Below are positions 44,788-54,164 of a DNA stretch of 64,000 nt, one piece after another. The position numbers and the translations under genes are program-made. The notes under the pieces were generated by a model. The model saw nothing but the letters and a program-made list of their open reading frames with translations, did not search any database and was not told where the DNA came from. Every line of letters starts with the position of its first letter. Position 1 is the stretch's first letter. Origin of the DNA: Sulfobacillus benefaciens (GTDB lineage: Bacteria; Bacillota; Sulfobacillia; Sulfobacillales; Sulfobacillaceae); assembly GCA_003023695.1 (NCBI GenBank), contig PXYW01000002.1, positions 25,619 to 89,618 on the forward strand, in the 5' to 3' direction.

Positions 44788-45078
44788 TCATTGGGATGCA
44801 TCGTCGACTTTTTCTGCAGTTTCCTCCCTAGATTCTGGAGTTGGTAAATCTTTCCCTTCGGCTAACCCCAATCCCATCGTTTGATCCACCAAAGAAACGT
44901 CATCGTTTATTGACACTAGGCTAAACGGTCCATATAATCTTCCTAATGATTTCATCGCGAATGATTCATATTCCCGTCTCTTTATAACACCTTCACTAAT
45001 ACTGCTTAACAATAGCTTAGTCATTGTAGATATCGACAAACGTTCCAACGTTCTTGCTGGCTTTTCTCTGCCTTCCAC
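44788..45078 (-). CDS. Doubtful small hypothetical protein
   Basis: An open frame of 96 codons from GTG 45078 (AGGT 9 bases upstream), rich in AGA/ATA and AT-ending codons unlike its neighbours. It reads like a folded protein in parts (RTLERLSISTMTKLLL, SLVDQTMGLG) with an acidic tail, but matches nothing I know. It lies in the 503-base interval between the aldolase and the solute-binding protein genes, so it may be a relic or a horizontally acquired fragment rather than a working gene. Confidence 0.35.
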   Translation of the reverse strand: MEGREKPARTLERLSISTMTKLLLSSISEGVIKRREYESFAMKSLGRLYGPFSLVSINDDVSLVDQTMGLGLAEGKDLPTPESREETAEKVDDASQ

Positions 45079-45115
45079 ACGAACTTTACCTAATAGACAA
45101 CGAGGAGGCTGGTCA

Positions 45116-46825
45116 ATGAGTGCTCGAAAATATGCGATAACGCTGATAGCCAGTGGGGTTTTGCTGTCCACCGTAGCAGGTTGCGGAACAACCCACAGCG
45201 CATCTGCCTCTGCATCTTCCGCAGTAGTAATAGCCTTGCCGGTTCAAACATCACCCGATTGGTTTTTCCCAGTTCTAGCCTCTTCAGCGTACACGGACAC
45301 TAACACCCAAATGTATACCCTGATGTATAAACCGTTGGTTTGGATTAGCAAATCCGATGGGGTAGATTACGGGCGGTCATTGGCCTCATCTATCCAAAGT
45401 AATGCCAACGGCACACGCTATGTAATTCACCTCAACCCGAAATGGCATTGGTCTAATGGAACTCGGGTGACGGCCAGTGACGTTGTGTTTACGTGGGATA
45501 TCATGAAGGCCGCGAGCGGAAACGGGAATCTTCCCTGGGCTTACGGAGGCGCAGGCGGTGGTGGCGTGCCCAACGATTGGACCAGCGTAACCGCACCTAA
45601 CGACTCCACTGTGGTGGTCACGCTAGCACAACCCGCCAACCAAACTTGGTTTATTCATAATGGATTAGGCCAAATTGTCCCGGTACCGAAGGCAGAGTGG
45701 GACAAATACCCCAACAATATGACCCAAGAATTAACGTGGATTAAGTCCTTAGCAAATGATCCAACGGCTGCTCCCTACCACGTTGTCGATGGACCCTATC
45801 AATTTTCGAAGTTTGAACCAAATCAAACCTGGAGCTTTGTGGCAAATCCGCACTACTCGGGTCACAAATCCGCGATTCACACGGTGATATTCCAATACGA
45901 AACCTCATCGGCCAGCGAATTTTCCGCCCTAAAAGAAGGAACTGTAGCTGTGGGTTATCTACCAGCGTCCTTGTACGCCTCTCGGAAATCCCTTACTGGA
46001 GACAAATTGTGGCCAGGTTATTTGTGGGGATTCAACATGGCCCGTCTCGATGAAAACCCAACCGCAGAAAACGGTTTAGGTCCGGTATTCAGCCAGCCCT
46101 ACGTACGTCAAGCCTTGGAGATGGGAATTAATCAAGAGGGAATCATTAACAGCATCTATCACGGCCAAGGCGTGGTCGAGGACGGCCCGGTGCCATCGGA
46201 ACCGCCCACCAAATATTTTGATCCCGCGATAAGCAAACCGCCTTATCCGTTTAATCCTCAGGCCGGGAAGGCTCTTTTGGAAAGCCATGGGTGGACCTTG
46301 GTTAATGGCACCATGACCAATCACGGGGTGAAATTGGCATTCCCGTTGATTTATTCCAGCGGCAGTATCAGCATAGAGGACACGGTCGAACTGCTGAAGC
46401 AAGATTGGGCTGAAGAAGGCATACAAATCACTTTAGTTCCGGAGACGTTTGACAACTTGGTGGCAACGGACCACGGCAATCCCTCCGGATGGGACGCTGC
46501 CTATTGGGGAGCAGGATGGACGTATCAGCCCGATTATTACCCCACGGGAGGAGAATTGTTTAAAACCGGTGCTGCAGCGAATGCAGGCGGGTACAGCAAT
46601 CTGACAATGAATGCCTTGATCAACAAATCCTATGAACCCGGAACCAACGCGGAAACCACCAAAGCTTTGTTCGCTTATGAGGCCTTTGCCGTGAAAAATG
46701 TGCCATATCTATGGTTCCCATGGATAGCGACACTCAATGAGAGCAGTGTGCATTTGAAAGGTGTCGTCTCTACGTTCAATCCTATCGAGGATTTGATGTC
46801 CCCCAACTACTGGACCATTAAATAA
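45116..46825 (+). CDS. Peptide/nickel-type ABC transporter substrate-binding lipoprotein
   Basis: A 569-residue extracellular solute-binding protein of family 5 (OppA/DppA-like). The signal peptide ends in lipobox STVAGC with the lipidated Cys23, followed by a Ser/Ala-rich linker; the body carries WHWSNGTRVTASDVVFTWDI, a hallmark of SBP_bac_5. GAGGAGG precedes the ATG. No permease or ATPase genes are adjacent, so it must work with a transporter coded elsewhere. Ligand is probably an oligopeptide. Confidence 0.93.
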   Translation: MSARKYAITLIASGVLLSTVAGCGTTHSASASASSAVVIALPVQTSPDWFFPVLASSAYTDTNTQMYTLMYKPLVWISKSDGVDYGRSLASSIQSNANGTRYVIHLNPKWHWSNGTRVTASDVVFTWDIMKAASGNGNLPWAYGGAGGGGVPNDWTSVTAPNDSTVVVTLAQPANQTWFIHNGLGQIVPVPKAEWDKYPNNMTQELTWIKSLANDPTAAPYHVVDGPYQFSKFEPNQTWSFVANPHYSGHKSAIHTVIFQYETSSASEFSALKEGTVAVGYLPASLYASRKSLTGDKLWPGYLWGFNMARLDENPTAENGLGPVFSQPYVRQALEMGINQEGIINSIYHGQGVVEDGPVPSEPPTKYFDPAISKPPYPFNPQAGKALLESHGWTLVNGTMTNHGVKLAFPLIYSSGSISIEDTVELLKQDWAEEGIQITLVPETFDNLVATDHGNPSGWDAAYWGAGWTYQPDYYPTGGELFKTGAAANAGGYSNLTMNALINKSYEPGTNAETTKALFAYEAFAVKNVPYLWFPWIATLNESSVHLKGVVSTFNPIEDLMSPNYWTIK

Positions 46826-46830
46826 CCACA

Positions 46831-46868
46831 ACCCGAAGTGCCCTGAACAAAATTGGGGCACTTCGGGT
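46831..46868. terminator. Bidirectional hairpin after the solute-binding protein gene
   Basis: Perfect 13-bp arms ACCCGAAGTGCCC / GGGCACTTCGGGT around a 12-base loop. No strong T-run follows on either strand, although CTCTTT occurs a little downstream. Confidence 0.7.
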
Positions 46869-46930
46869 CAGCCTCTTTGGGCAGTCGCCTATCTGCCATC
46901 ACACCAGGCAACGCGTCGGCACCGTGATGA

Positions 46931-48451
46931 CTAATGCACGCGTCTTTCTTCCCCTTCCCAAAATCTTTCCCGCAGGACATTTTTCTGGATCTTACCAGTA
47001 GCTGTCTTAGGCAATTGCTCCACAAACAATACATGGCGCGGACACTTGAAATGGGCGAGTCGCTGGCGGCAAAACTCGACCAGGATATCTTCGGTAACTT
47101 CAGCCTGTGGTTTTTTCACGACCACCGCCAATGGTACTTCGCCCCATTTTTCATCTGGCACCGCAATAACTGCCACCTCCATTACGGAGGGATGCGCATA
47201 GAGAGCCTGTTCCACTTCTACGGAGGCAACGTTCTCACCTCCAGAAATGATCAAATCCTTTTTCCTATCCACAATAAAGATGTATCCGTCTTCATCGCGG
47301 CGAGCCAAATCACCGGTGTAGAACCATCCCCCCCTAATCGCCTCTTTCGTCGCCTCGGGCCGATTCCAATATCCGACAAACACATTGGGGCCGTGCACTA
47401 TTAACTCCCCAATCTGGTTAGTAGCTACGTCATGGCCTTGAGAATCTACGATGCGCACTTTCATGTGCATAAATGGCTTTCCGATGGACCCGCGCTTGCG
47501 GACAGATTCACCTTCCGGCATGGTTGATACCGCAGGAGCCGTCTCGGTAAGACCAAAAGCTTCGCGAAACGGAATGTGTTTTTCCTCAAAAAAACGCAAC
47601 ACCGACATCGGAACTGGTGCGCCTCCGCCAGCTGCAAAACGCAATGAGGACAAGTCACGTCGGTCAAAAGACGGCGACTGCATGATGGCGAGCCAATTGG
47701 TTGGAATAGCAAACATACAGGTAATACGCTCCTGTTCCATCCAGTCCAGCGCCGATTCCGGGTCGAACTTGTCTTGCAGGACAACCGTGCCTCCTTTGTA
47801 CAATAATGGTACGGTCAAAATGTTGAGGACAATGTGAAAGATCGGGTTCACCACCAAAGAACGATCGCTAGACACAATATCCCAGTCCGTAGCGAATTCA
47901 ATGGCATTCCACAAAAAGATATCATGGGTCAACACCACACCTTTAGGCCGTCCAGTAGTCCCCGAGGTATACAAGAGTGCCACCGCTGCATCGCCGGATA
48001 TGGGCAACAACTCATAATCCGGATCGTGCCCGATCATTCCGCGATACGAGTAACGTGCATCCCCCTTATCGCCGTCTACGTTCACAAGTTGCCAGCGACC
48101 CATCCCGACCTGGTCAATCACCTCTTGAAACACGCCATCATAAAACAAATATTCCGGGCAGGCATCGTCCAAAATGTACCGGATATCATCCGCATTCAAC
48201 CGATAATTAATCGGCACAAAAATAGCGCCGATATAGGCGCATGCCATAAGGCATACAATGAATTCGACACGGTTCATCATCACTCCCGCAACGCGGTCCT
48301 GAGGCCGAACGCCGGATTCACGCAACGCGGCTCCCAATTGGCGCATTTCCCGGTCCAATTCTGCATAAGTCATACGTCGATGCCTATCAACCAATGCTTC
48401 CTTGTCAGGCGTTACGCTAGCCCGGTGGCTAATCCAATCTGCTACACCCAT
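46931..48451 (-). CDS. Acyl-CoA synthetase (AMP-binding family)
   Basis: A 506-residue ANL-superfamily enzyme activating a fatty or other carboxylic acid to its CoA thioester through an acyl-AMP. Motifs: A3 LLYTSGTTGRPKG, A5 GLTETAP, A7 YTGDLARRDEDG, and A10 catalytic Lys in ATGKIQK. Substrate length cannot be set from sequence. It follows the enoyl-CoA hydratase gene (38 bases), suggesting a beta-oxidation or aromatic/branched acid degradation pair. Confidence 0.92.
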   Translation of the reverse strand: MGVADWISHRASVTPDKEALVDRHRRMTYAELDREMRQLGAALRESGVRPQDRVAGVMMNRVEFIVCLMACAYIGAIFVPINYRLNADDIRYILDDACPEYLFYDGVFQEVIDQVGMGRWQLVNVDGDKGDARYSYRGMIGHDPDYELLPISGDAAVALLYTSGTTGRPKGVVLTHDIFLWNAIEFATDWDIVSSDRSLVVNPIFHIVLNILTVPLLYKGGTVVLQDKFDPESALDWMEQERITCMFAIPTNWLAIMQSPSFDRRDLSSLRFAAGGGAPVPMSVLRFFEEKHIPFREAFGLTETAPAVSTMPEGESVRKRGSIGKPFMHMKVRIVDSQGHDVATNQIGELIVHGPNVFVGYWNRPEATKEAIRGGWFYTGDLARRDEDGYIFIVDRKKDLIISGGENVASVEVEQALYAHPSVMEVAVIAVPDEKWGEVPLAVVVKKPQAEVTEDILVEFCRQRLAHFKCPRHVLFVEQLPKTATGKIQKNVLRERFWEGEERRVH

Positions 48452-48489
48452 CCCTATCCCTCCTCAAATTTCTGCCATCTGGTAGCCCG

Positions 48490-49275
48490 TTATCTTTCAA
48501 ACTGTCCCGCTCGATAATGGGGGGCCCGCTTTTCCAAAAATGCCTGCGGCCCTTCCTTGGCGTCTTCGGAACCAAATATTTCTCGACCATAAAAGGTTTC
48601 TAAAATGTAGGCCTGTTCTTGGGGCAGATCAAAGCATGCCCTAACCGACGCCTTAATCGCTTGTACTGCCCGAGGGCTATTGCGACAAATTTTCTCTGCA
48701 ATCGTTGTGGCGACGTCCATAAGATCTTGTCGCGGCACAATTCGGTTAATCAATCCCATGGCATGGGCCTCTTGGGCAGTGAAGGACTCTCCGGTCAACA
48801 GTACTTCCATGGCCCGACAGTATGGAATCTGCCGTGGCAGCCGCACTGTGGAACCCGCCGCAGGAAACAATCCCCACCGGGGCTCTGGCAGTCCGAACGT
48901 TGCCTCACCGACCGCTATCCGAATATCGGTGCCTTGAATCAGTTCCGTGCCCCCAGCTAAACACGCCCCATTAATCGCGGCAATGATCGGTTTATATATC
49001 TCGATCCCCTTCAAAAATGCCTGGAGGCGTGGAGAATTGATTGCTAGTTCGCCTGCGGCAATACGAGGAATTAATTCTTTTAAATCGGCACCCGTGCAAA
49101 AAGCTTTGTCACCCACTCCAGTAATAATTGCCACAGAAAGTGTGTCGTCATCACGAAATTCACGCCACACTGAAACTAATTCTTCTAATGCCGCATCATT
49201 AAGGGCATTTCTCGCCTCAGGACGATTAATTGTGATATAACCGATTTGGCCTCGTTTTTCAAAGTTGATGAACAT
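48490..49275 (-). CDS. Enoyl-CoA hydratase/isomerase family protein
   Basis: A 261-residue crotonase-fold protein. The oxyanion hole lies in FCTGADLKEL and GACLAGGTEL, and the two glutamates used by hydratases are present with the normal 20-residue spacing (GGTEL and GLPEP). GGAGG lies about 5-9 bases before the ATG. Gene order (hydratase then acyl-CoA synthetase) suggests fatty or branched acyl-CoA breakdown. Confidence 0.92.
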   Translation of the reverse strand: MFINFEKRGQIGYITINRPEARNALNDAALEELVSVWREFRDDDTLSVAIITGVGDKAFCTGADLKELIPRIAAGELAINSPRLQAFLKGIEIYKPIIAAINGACLAGGTELIQGTDIRIAVGEATFGLPEPRWGLFPAAGSTVRLPRQIPYCRAMEVLLTGESFTAQEAHAMGLINRIVPRQDLMDVATTIAEKICRNSPRAVQAIKASVRACFDLPQEQAYILETFYGREIFGSEDAKEGPQAFLEKRAPHYRAGQFER

Positions 49276-49585
49276 TAAACACCTCCAAAATCACTCTAAC
49301 CTTTAATTTCTACACACGCATCAGTAAATTGACGCTAGCGAAAATCTTCTGGCTGATGCTAGTCATAGCATCTGCCGCTATTTGAATCCTGTCAATATAG
49401 CTCAGTTCGTGCCACGAGAATAAGGAGGCTTTGAGTCTGCCAATCCATAGACCACTGTCGCCATACGTGTCACACAACAGGCTGGCTTCGCCAGCGTCAC
49501 AAATTGTTGTCGACATATCTGTTTGGCGTGACTTTTGTCGTCTTACAGTCGTTTCTATTCCCAGAAGTGGAAAGGGGGCATCACA
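49276..49585. other. Intergenic region, divergent from the hydratase gene
   Basis: The 310 bases carry the promoters of the enoyl-CoA hydratase (leftward) and the small gene at 49586 (rightward). An open frame on the minus strand (49310-49639) encodes a plausible-looking amphipathic stretch but lacks a ribosome site at any start, so I do not call it. No repeat or RNA gene seen. Confidence 0.4.
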
Positions 49586-49831
49586 TTGACCACCAAACGT
49601 GTAATGTATCTTGTAGAGATGTATAAGGCTGCCGAACAATCTGGTCTACGGCGCCATGTTATTCGCTCAGTTTGGAAGGAAGGAGCGCTCGATGGCCTGG
49701 ACGCGTTTTCGATGATGTTGGGAATAGGAGTGGAACTCTTAGTAACAGAGGGTGACATTGGCAATGCCTATGCTAAGGCACTGCAACGTCATGAGACACA
49801 GGCAGCACGCCATGAGATATTCGGGGCATAG
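49586..49831 (+). CDS. Small hypothetical protein
   Basis: The 81-residue cytoplasmic protein starts at TTG 49586 with AAAGGGGG seven bases upstream. It is a helical-looking polypeptide (VMYLVEMYKAAEQSG, DAFSMMLGIGVELL, AYAKALQRHETQAARHE) with no recognised domain. It is followed by a long hairpin and faces the transhydrogenase operon. Confidence 0.6.
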   Translation: MTTKRVMYLVEMYKAAEQSGLRRHVIRSVWKEGALDGLDAFSMMLGIGVELLVTEGDIGNAYAKALQRHETQAARHEIFGA

Positions 49832-49876
49832 CCAAGGCAAGAACCCCTCCCATAAAATCGGGAGCTCTTGCCTTGG
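49832..49876. terminator. Hairpin between convergent genes
   Basis: Perfect 11-bp arms CCAAGGCAAGA / TCTTGCCTTGG with an inner CTCCC / GGGAG pair in the loop. It closes the small gene at 49586 and, from the other side, the pnt operon. No T-run. Confidence 0.65.
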
Positions 49877-49886
49877 GTTGGCCCAT

Positions 49887-51272
49887 TTACGCGACTACTT
49901 CGTTAAGTGCTTGCAAGAGGTTATTTAATGATTGCCGAGCATCCCCAAATAACATCTGGCACTTGGGATTAAGATAGAGAGGATTGTCGATTCCAGCAAA
50001 TCCAGGGTTCATGCTCCGCTTCAGCACAATCACTCTTTGCGCTTGATCGACGTTCAGAATAGGCATTCCATAAATGGGGCTTCCTGGATTGGCCCGAGCA
50101 TCAGGATTAGTGACATCATTGGCACCCACCACCAGGACAACATCAGTCCGAGGAAATTCCGGGTTGATAGCCTCCATATCGTAAAGTTTCTGATACGGAA
50201 TGTCCACCTCGGCCAACAAGACATTCATGTGACCTGGCATCCGTCCCGCCACTGGATGAATTCCAAACTTGACATCCACTCCTTTTGCTTCAAGCCGCAT
50301 CATCAATTCGTTGACTTCCTGTTGAGCGCGTGCCACAGCTAGTCCATAACCCGGTACAATCACGACTCGACTAGCATAACTAAGTAAGATAGCCACATCT
50401 TCGGGATTGGTTTGCTGCACCACACCTTGCGCCTGCGTACCGCTCTGAGTCTGGATTTTCCCAAAGGCGCCAAACACAATATTCCCAATCGGCCGATTCA
50501 TGGCCCGACTCATAAGTTGGGTCAAGATTGCACCGGACGCCCCCACAAAGGTTCCAGCGACAATCAGCACATCGTTTCCCAACAAAAATCCGGTCGCAGC
50601 CACGGCCAATCCGGTAAAAGAGTTCAATAAGGAAATGATGACTGGCATATCCCCGCCGCCGATGGGGAACACCCCTAACAACCCCAGAGCCACGGCACCA
50701 ATCACATAGGCTAAGAATACTGCCCCGTGGCTTGCCTCTCCGGTAATGACCAAGACCGCTCCCCCGAGAATCAGCAATCCTAATAGAATAGCATTAACCG
50801 CCCGCTGACCCCGATAAGTAATAGGCCGCCCAGTCATCCATTCGTTCAACTTGGAAAATGCAATAATGCTGCCCGAGAAACTGACCGCGCCAATCAAAAT
50901 GTCTATCAGCGCAATAATTAGCCCGGCCGCCCCAGGATTCCCCGGAACCACCCTGAGGACATCCCCCGATGCCACCAGTGCTGCCGCCCCGCCTCCCATC
51001 CCGTTGAACAGCGCGACCATTTGCGGCATCGCGGTCATTGGCACCAATCGGGCACTAGTCGCGCCGATAACACCACCGACGAGCAGCCCGATAATCAGCA
51101 ACAACGGATGATGAATCGTTACCCCCACCAGCGTGACAATCAGGGCTAATAACATCCCGACGGCAGCCAGGGTATTGCCGGAACGTGCTGTGCCCGGTTG
51201 TCGGAGTCGCATCACGCCATAGACAAAAAACAGTGTGGTTACCAAGTAGACTAACGCGCGTAGGGTTGTCAT
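49887..51272 (-). CDS. pntB: NAD(P)+ transhydrogenase subunit beta
   Basis: The 461-residue membrane subunit of the proton-translocating transhydrogenase, with about eight to nine helices up to residue 270 and a cytoplasmic NADP(H)-binding domain III (about 285-461: VVIVPGYGLAVARAQ, FGIHPVAGRMPGHMNVLL, VVLVVGANDVTNPDA). It couples proton entry to NADPH formation from NADH. It is the last gene of pntAA-pntAB-pntB, 12 bases after pntAB. NADPH made here could feed the reductase domain of propionyl-CoA synthase. Confidence 0.97.
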   Translation of the reverse strand: MTTLRALVYLVTTLFFVYGVMRLRQPGTARSGNTLAAVGMLLALIVTLVGVTIHHPLLLIIGLLVGGVIGATSARLVPMTAMPQMVALFNGMGGGAAALVASGDVLRVVPGNPGAAGLIIALIDILIGAVSFSGSIIAFSKLNEWMTGRPITYRGQRAVNAILLGLLILGGAVLVITGEASHGAVFLAYVIGAVALGLLGVFPIGGGDMPVIISLLNSFTGLAVAATGFLLGNDVLIVAGTFVGASGAILTQLMSRAMNRPIGNIVFGAFGKIQTQSGTQAQGVVQQTNPEDVAILLSYASRVVIVPGYGLAVARAQQEVNELMMRLEAKGVDVKFGIHPVAGRMPGHMNVLLAEVDIPYQKLYDMEAINPEFPRTDVVLVVGANDVTNPDARANPGSPIYGMPILNVDQAQRVIVLKRSMNPGFAGIDNPLYLNPKCQMLFGDARQSLNNLLQALNEVVA

Positions 51273-51284
51273 CAGCTATATCAC

Positions 51285-51578
51285 TCACTTTTGGTGTTGT
51301 TTCGAAAACATTTCTAAAATCCTATCCGTCACCACAAATCCGCCAACAACATTCATCGTGGCGAGAATTACAGCAGCCGTGCCAATCACGTCGCCTAATA
51401 CCCCGTGGGCCACAGCAGCCAGCGAGATGGCTCCGACCAAAATGATGCCGTGGATGGCATTAGTTGCCGACATCAACGGAGTATGCAAAACCGACGGCAC
51501 TTTGGAAATTAATTGATAGCCTAAAAAAGCTGCTAAAGAAAAAATATACAGTTCAAGAATGAGATGGTTCGACAGCAC
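51285..51578 (-). CDS. pntAB: NAD(P)+ transhydrogenase subunit alpha part 2
   Basis: A 97-residue membrane subunit with three to four helices, matching the C-terminal membrane portion of PntA in organisms with split alpha subunits. Conserved features are the start LYIFSLAAFLGYQLISKVPSVLHTPLM and the AINAIHGI-like segment SATNAIHGI. It overlaps the pntAA end by 26 bases and precedes pntB closely. Confidence 0.95.
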   Translation of the reverse strand: MLSNHLILELYIFSLAAFLGYQLISKVPSVLHTPLMSATNAIHGIILVGAISLAAVAHGVLGDVIGTAAVILATMNVVGGFVVTDRILEMFSKQHQK

Positions 51579-52752
51579 TGGCGTCCCCTCCCCGCTCTGT
51601 GATACGTTTCAAGGTGGCAGAATGCACAACATGATAATCATGGGTTATGCATGTGGCTTGAATAATTTCGTCGCGGTCTAGCGTCCAAAGACGTTCCCCA
51701 GATTCGTTTTCACTCATCGCGGCCTGTGCCAAAAGGGTCACAAACTCTTGCATATTATGGCCATAAAGTTGGCTGGCATGAGTTGGCACTTGCGAGGGGA
51801 GATCAGTCGAGCCGTCGATCAGCACGCCATTGGAACTTACCACCTGAGTTCCCTTTTCAGTAAGGGCGCAGTTACCGCCACTTTCCGCTGCCAAATCAAG
51901 AATCACCGACCCCGGGCGCATTTCCAGCACCATCTCTCGGCTAATCAACTGAGGTGCGCGTGCCCCAGGAACCATCGCCGTACTGACCACCACGTCTGCA
52001 CCCGCAACGGGTTCACGTAAAAGAGCCCTCTCCTGTTCTTCCACATCAGCCTCTAATTTCCTGGCATAACCGCCTGCCGCCTCCGCCCCAGTCACTTCAA
52101 GCGGCAAGGTGAGAAAACTTGCCCCCAGGCTTTCTACTTGCTCCTTGACCGCCGGGCGAGTATCAAACGCTTGGATTTGTGCACCCAAGCGCTTGGCCGT
52201 TGCAATGGCTTGCAATCCAGCGACCCCAGCACCCAGAATAAGCACTTTCGCTGGAGTAATCGTGCCCGCCGCCGTCATCAGCAGGGGAAATAATTTGGGA
52301 AGATACTGCGCACCCAAAATAATCGCACGGTACCCACTGACAGTAGCCTGAGACGACAGGACATCCATGCTCTGGGCTCGGGTAATTCGCGGCAAAGCAT
52401 CGAGGGAAAAACTCGTAATACCTTGATCCCGCAGTTGTATAACGCATTCTAGGTTCGTCAGCGGCTGCAGCAGCCCCACCAGTATCTGGCCCGGACGTAA
52501 CAGCGCCAATTCCTCCGCCGACGGAGGTCGCACTTTGACCAACACTGCGACTTCCGACACCAAGGTGGCAAAGTTCGGCACCACAGTGGCACCAGCAACT
52601 CGGTAGGCATCGTCCGCCACAAATGCTTCCGATCCTGCCCCGGCTTCCACCATTACCTGGTGCCCCTTAGACACCAACCGTTTGACACTATCAGGGACTA
52701 GAGCAACACGCCGTTCTCCCGGCCAGGTTTCGCGCGGGACACCAATTTTCAC
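51553..52752 (-). CDS. pntAA: NAD(P)+ transhydrogenase subunit alpha part 1
   Basis: A 399-residue soluble NAD(H)-binding subunit related to alanine dehydrogenase. GVPRETWPGERRVALVPDSV opens the domain, KVRPPS and the RAQSMDVLSSQATVSGYRA region follow, and the Rossmann loop GAGVAGLQAIATAKRLGA binds NAD. First gene of the operon; a broad gene-poor region lies upstream. Overlap with pntAB supports translational coupling. Confidence 0.96.
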   Translation of the reverse strand: MKIGVPRETWPGERRVALVPDSVKRLVSKGHQVMVEAGAGSEAFVADDAYRVAGATVVPNFATLVSEVAVLVKVRPPSAEELALLRPGQILVGLLQPLTNLECVIQLRDQGITSFSLDALPRITRAQSMDVLSSQATVSGYRAIILGAQYLPKLFPLLMTAAGTITPAKVLILGAGVAGLQAIATAKRLGAQIQAFDTRPAVKEQVESLGASFLTLPLEVTGAEAAGGYARKLEADVEEQERALLREPVAGADVVVSTAMVPGARAPQLISREMVLEMRPGSVILDLAAESGGNCALTEKGTQVVSSNGVLIDGSTDLPSQVPTHASQLYGHNMQEFVTLLAQAAMSENESGERLWTLDRDEIIQATCITHDYHVVHSATLKRITERGGDASAVEPSHS

Positions 52753-54107
52753 ACGGATCGCTCCTTTCGTTGAATCTGTTTGCGTCTGGTCCCATTGTTT
52801 GTACGGTCATCGCCATCGTCCTTCAAATACGATTAAACCCTCAAAACGGGATCACAATCTGGAGTGACTTGGTTCTTAAGCCAAAAGCCAAGGTCCACTC
52901 GCAAAAATCGTCTAGCCTTCTGACGAAGAGATTTCCCTGGTTTAATAACGGTTAGAGCCAAACACCGGCCCGATTTCACTCCAGCATTTTACGAGGAGCC
53001 CCTCATTTATTTAGTCAGTCACCATAGGCAGGATCCCTCGTTAGCCGTCGGGTGACCTACCGCCCTTAAGGATACTCGGACATATGGCCAAGTGATCAGT
53101 GGTGGTTCTCGCCATGTTTCTGGTTCTGACAGCCTTGAATGGGGCTCGATACTGCCGAATGGCGACGTGGTCGACCGGAAGGAACAGGACGTAGTCAACT
53201 CCTGTTGGTCGCCAGTTATGCCGTAGGTATCATTATTGTACAAAATGACTGTCAAATCAATATTTTTCTAGGTAAAGCTTTTTGTCCTGTGGCATTTTTC
53301 TGGCTGTATCCGGGTGATTTTGCGCGGAACGAAGGCCATGGGGTCGCATCCTATCCGTGACATACCCAAAACCTAACTAGTAGGAGGCTATATCCGTCAA
53401 AACGCATCACGAAACACACCCGGCAGGATTCTTAGGTGTGAATGGAATTTTATGGCATGCGAGCGTAGTCTGACGCAGCGTTTAGGCGTTGCGGACGGAT
53501 GAGTTCGGGGCGTTGCTGTCGCATGCGCCCAAGCGCCATGCCGGGCATGACCAGGAGAGCTAGTCCGCGGTCACGCAGCGGTGTGACCGTGGTCGATGGG
53601 GATCCACTGAGGAAGCGCGTCACCGAGGTGACACTTCGATGAAGGTCGGAGCCCCGGAGGACGCACCCCTGGTCGTACCGGAAGTGACGGGGGTTGCCAG
53701 GGATTATACACGGCAATGGCGTAGGGTGGTTCCCCATGGGCACACCGTGACCCCGTTAAGTCCGGCCGCGGAGCGTTTATTCATCCTTGACGGGTGTCGC
53801 CGGAATCCCACGCTATTTTCTGGGTCATCAATCATATGGGCAAATAAAGGTTCGACAAAGGAATACATCCCGCTCCCTTCTTTGGTAAGAATTATACGCA
53901 GTGAATTTTTGACCCGAGTACACTGAGGTTTTTAAGAAGTGCTGCATAAAGGAAATTAAGGACAACGTAGCCAACGTTTGTAATTTCGCGAGTGAGATCA
54001 TTTCCGCTGTCCCGCTATCGCCGAAGTCAGCCTAGCGTTTGCCAGTTCGCAGACATTTCAGTTGCGCCATACCCGCTGTGTGAAACCTCGTCCTAAAAGT
54101 AGTTTTA
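52753..54107. other. Gene-poor 1.35-kb region containing decayed sequence
   Basis: No intact gene with a ribosome site and sensible product is present. It contains the oxidoreductase beta-subunit remnant (53019-53267, minus strand), and a more GC-rich stretch (about 53430-53760) with overlapping open frames on both strands. A short minus-strand string (GLALLVMPGMALGRMRQQ at about 53505-53565) is weakly like the C-terminal region of 2-oxoacid oxidoreductase alpha subunits, but the surrounding frame is broken. No IS ends or transposase motifs recognised. Confidence 0.55.
53019..53267 (-). pseudogene. Remnant of a 2-oxoacid:ferredoxin oxidoreductase beta subunit (KorB/PorB-like)
   Basis: On the minus strand the translation KNIDLTVILYNNDTYGITG, then Q-xxx-TT and TTSPFGSIEP, matches the thiamine-diphosphate domain of KorB-type beta subunits, which read RRN(I/V)DLT(V/I)..(D/N)N..YGLT.GQ..PT....K(T/S)TP.G(S/N)IEP with the same spacing over about 45 residues. 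An in-frame TAG precedes it at 53268-53270, the upstream CPGCG region and the GDGD motif are missing, and the downstream part loses similarity and stops at 53019. A working enzyme would need about 280-340 residues and an alpha subunit. I infer a decayed korAB-like locus. Confidence 0.65.
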
Positions 54108-54155
54108 TTGGGTACCCTCGGCGTGTCAGCAAGTCCGTACGCCGAGGGTACCCAA
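54108..54155. promoter_or_regulatory. Perfect 17-bp inverted repeat overlapping the -35 region of the isocitrate dehydrogenase gene
   Basis: TTGGGTACCCTCGGCGT (54108-54124) and its exact complement (54139-54155) flank a 14-base loop. The right arm covers the expected -35 position (about 54145-54150) of the extended -10 promoter at 54165-54173. It could be an operator dyad or a terminator/attenuator hairpin of an upstream transcript; no T-run follows rightward. Confidence 0.65.
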
Positions 54156-54164
54156 ATCCTGGTG

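Noticed and set aside
49310..49639. A 109-codon minus-strand frame overlapping the small gene at 49586
   Set aside because: No ribosome site at any start codon and it conflicts with a better supported gene on the plus strand.
53450..53926. Overlapping open frames on both strands resembling short proteins
   Set aside because: No ribosome sites and no family similarity beyond a weak alpha-subunit-like string; the opposing frames are mutual shadows in a GC-richer stretch.
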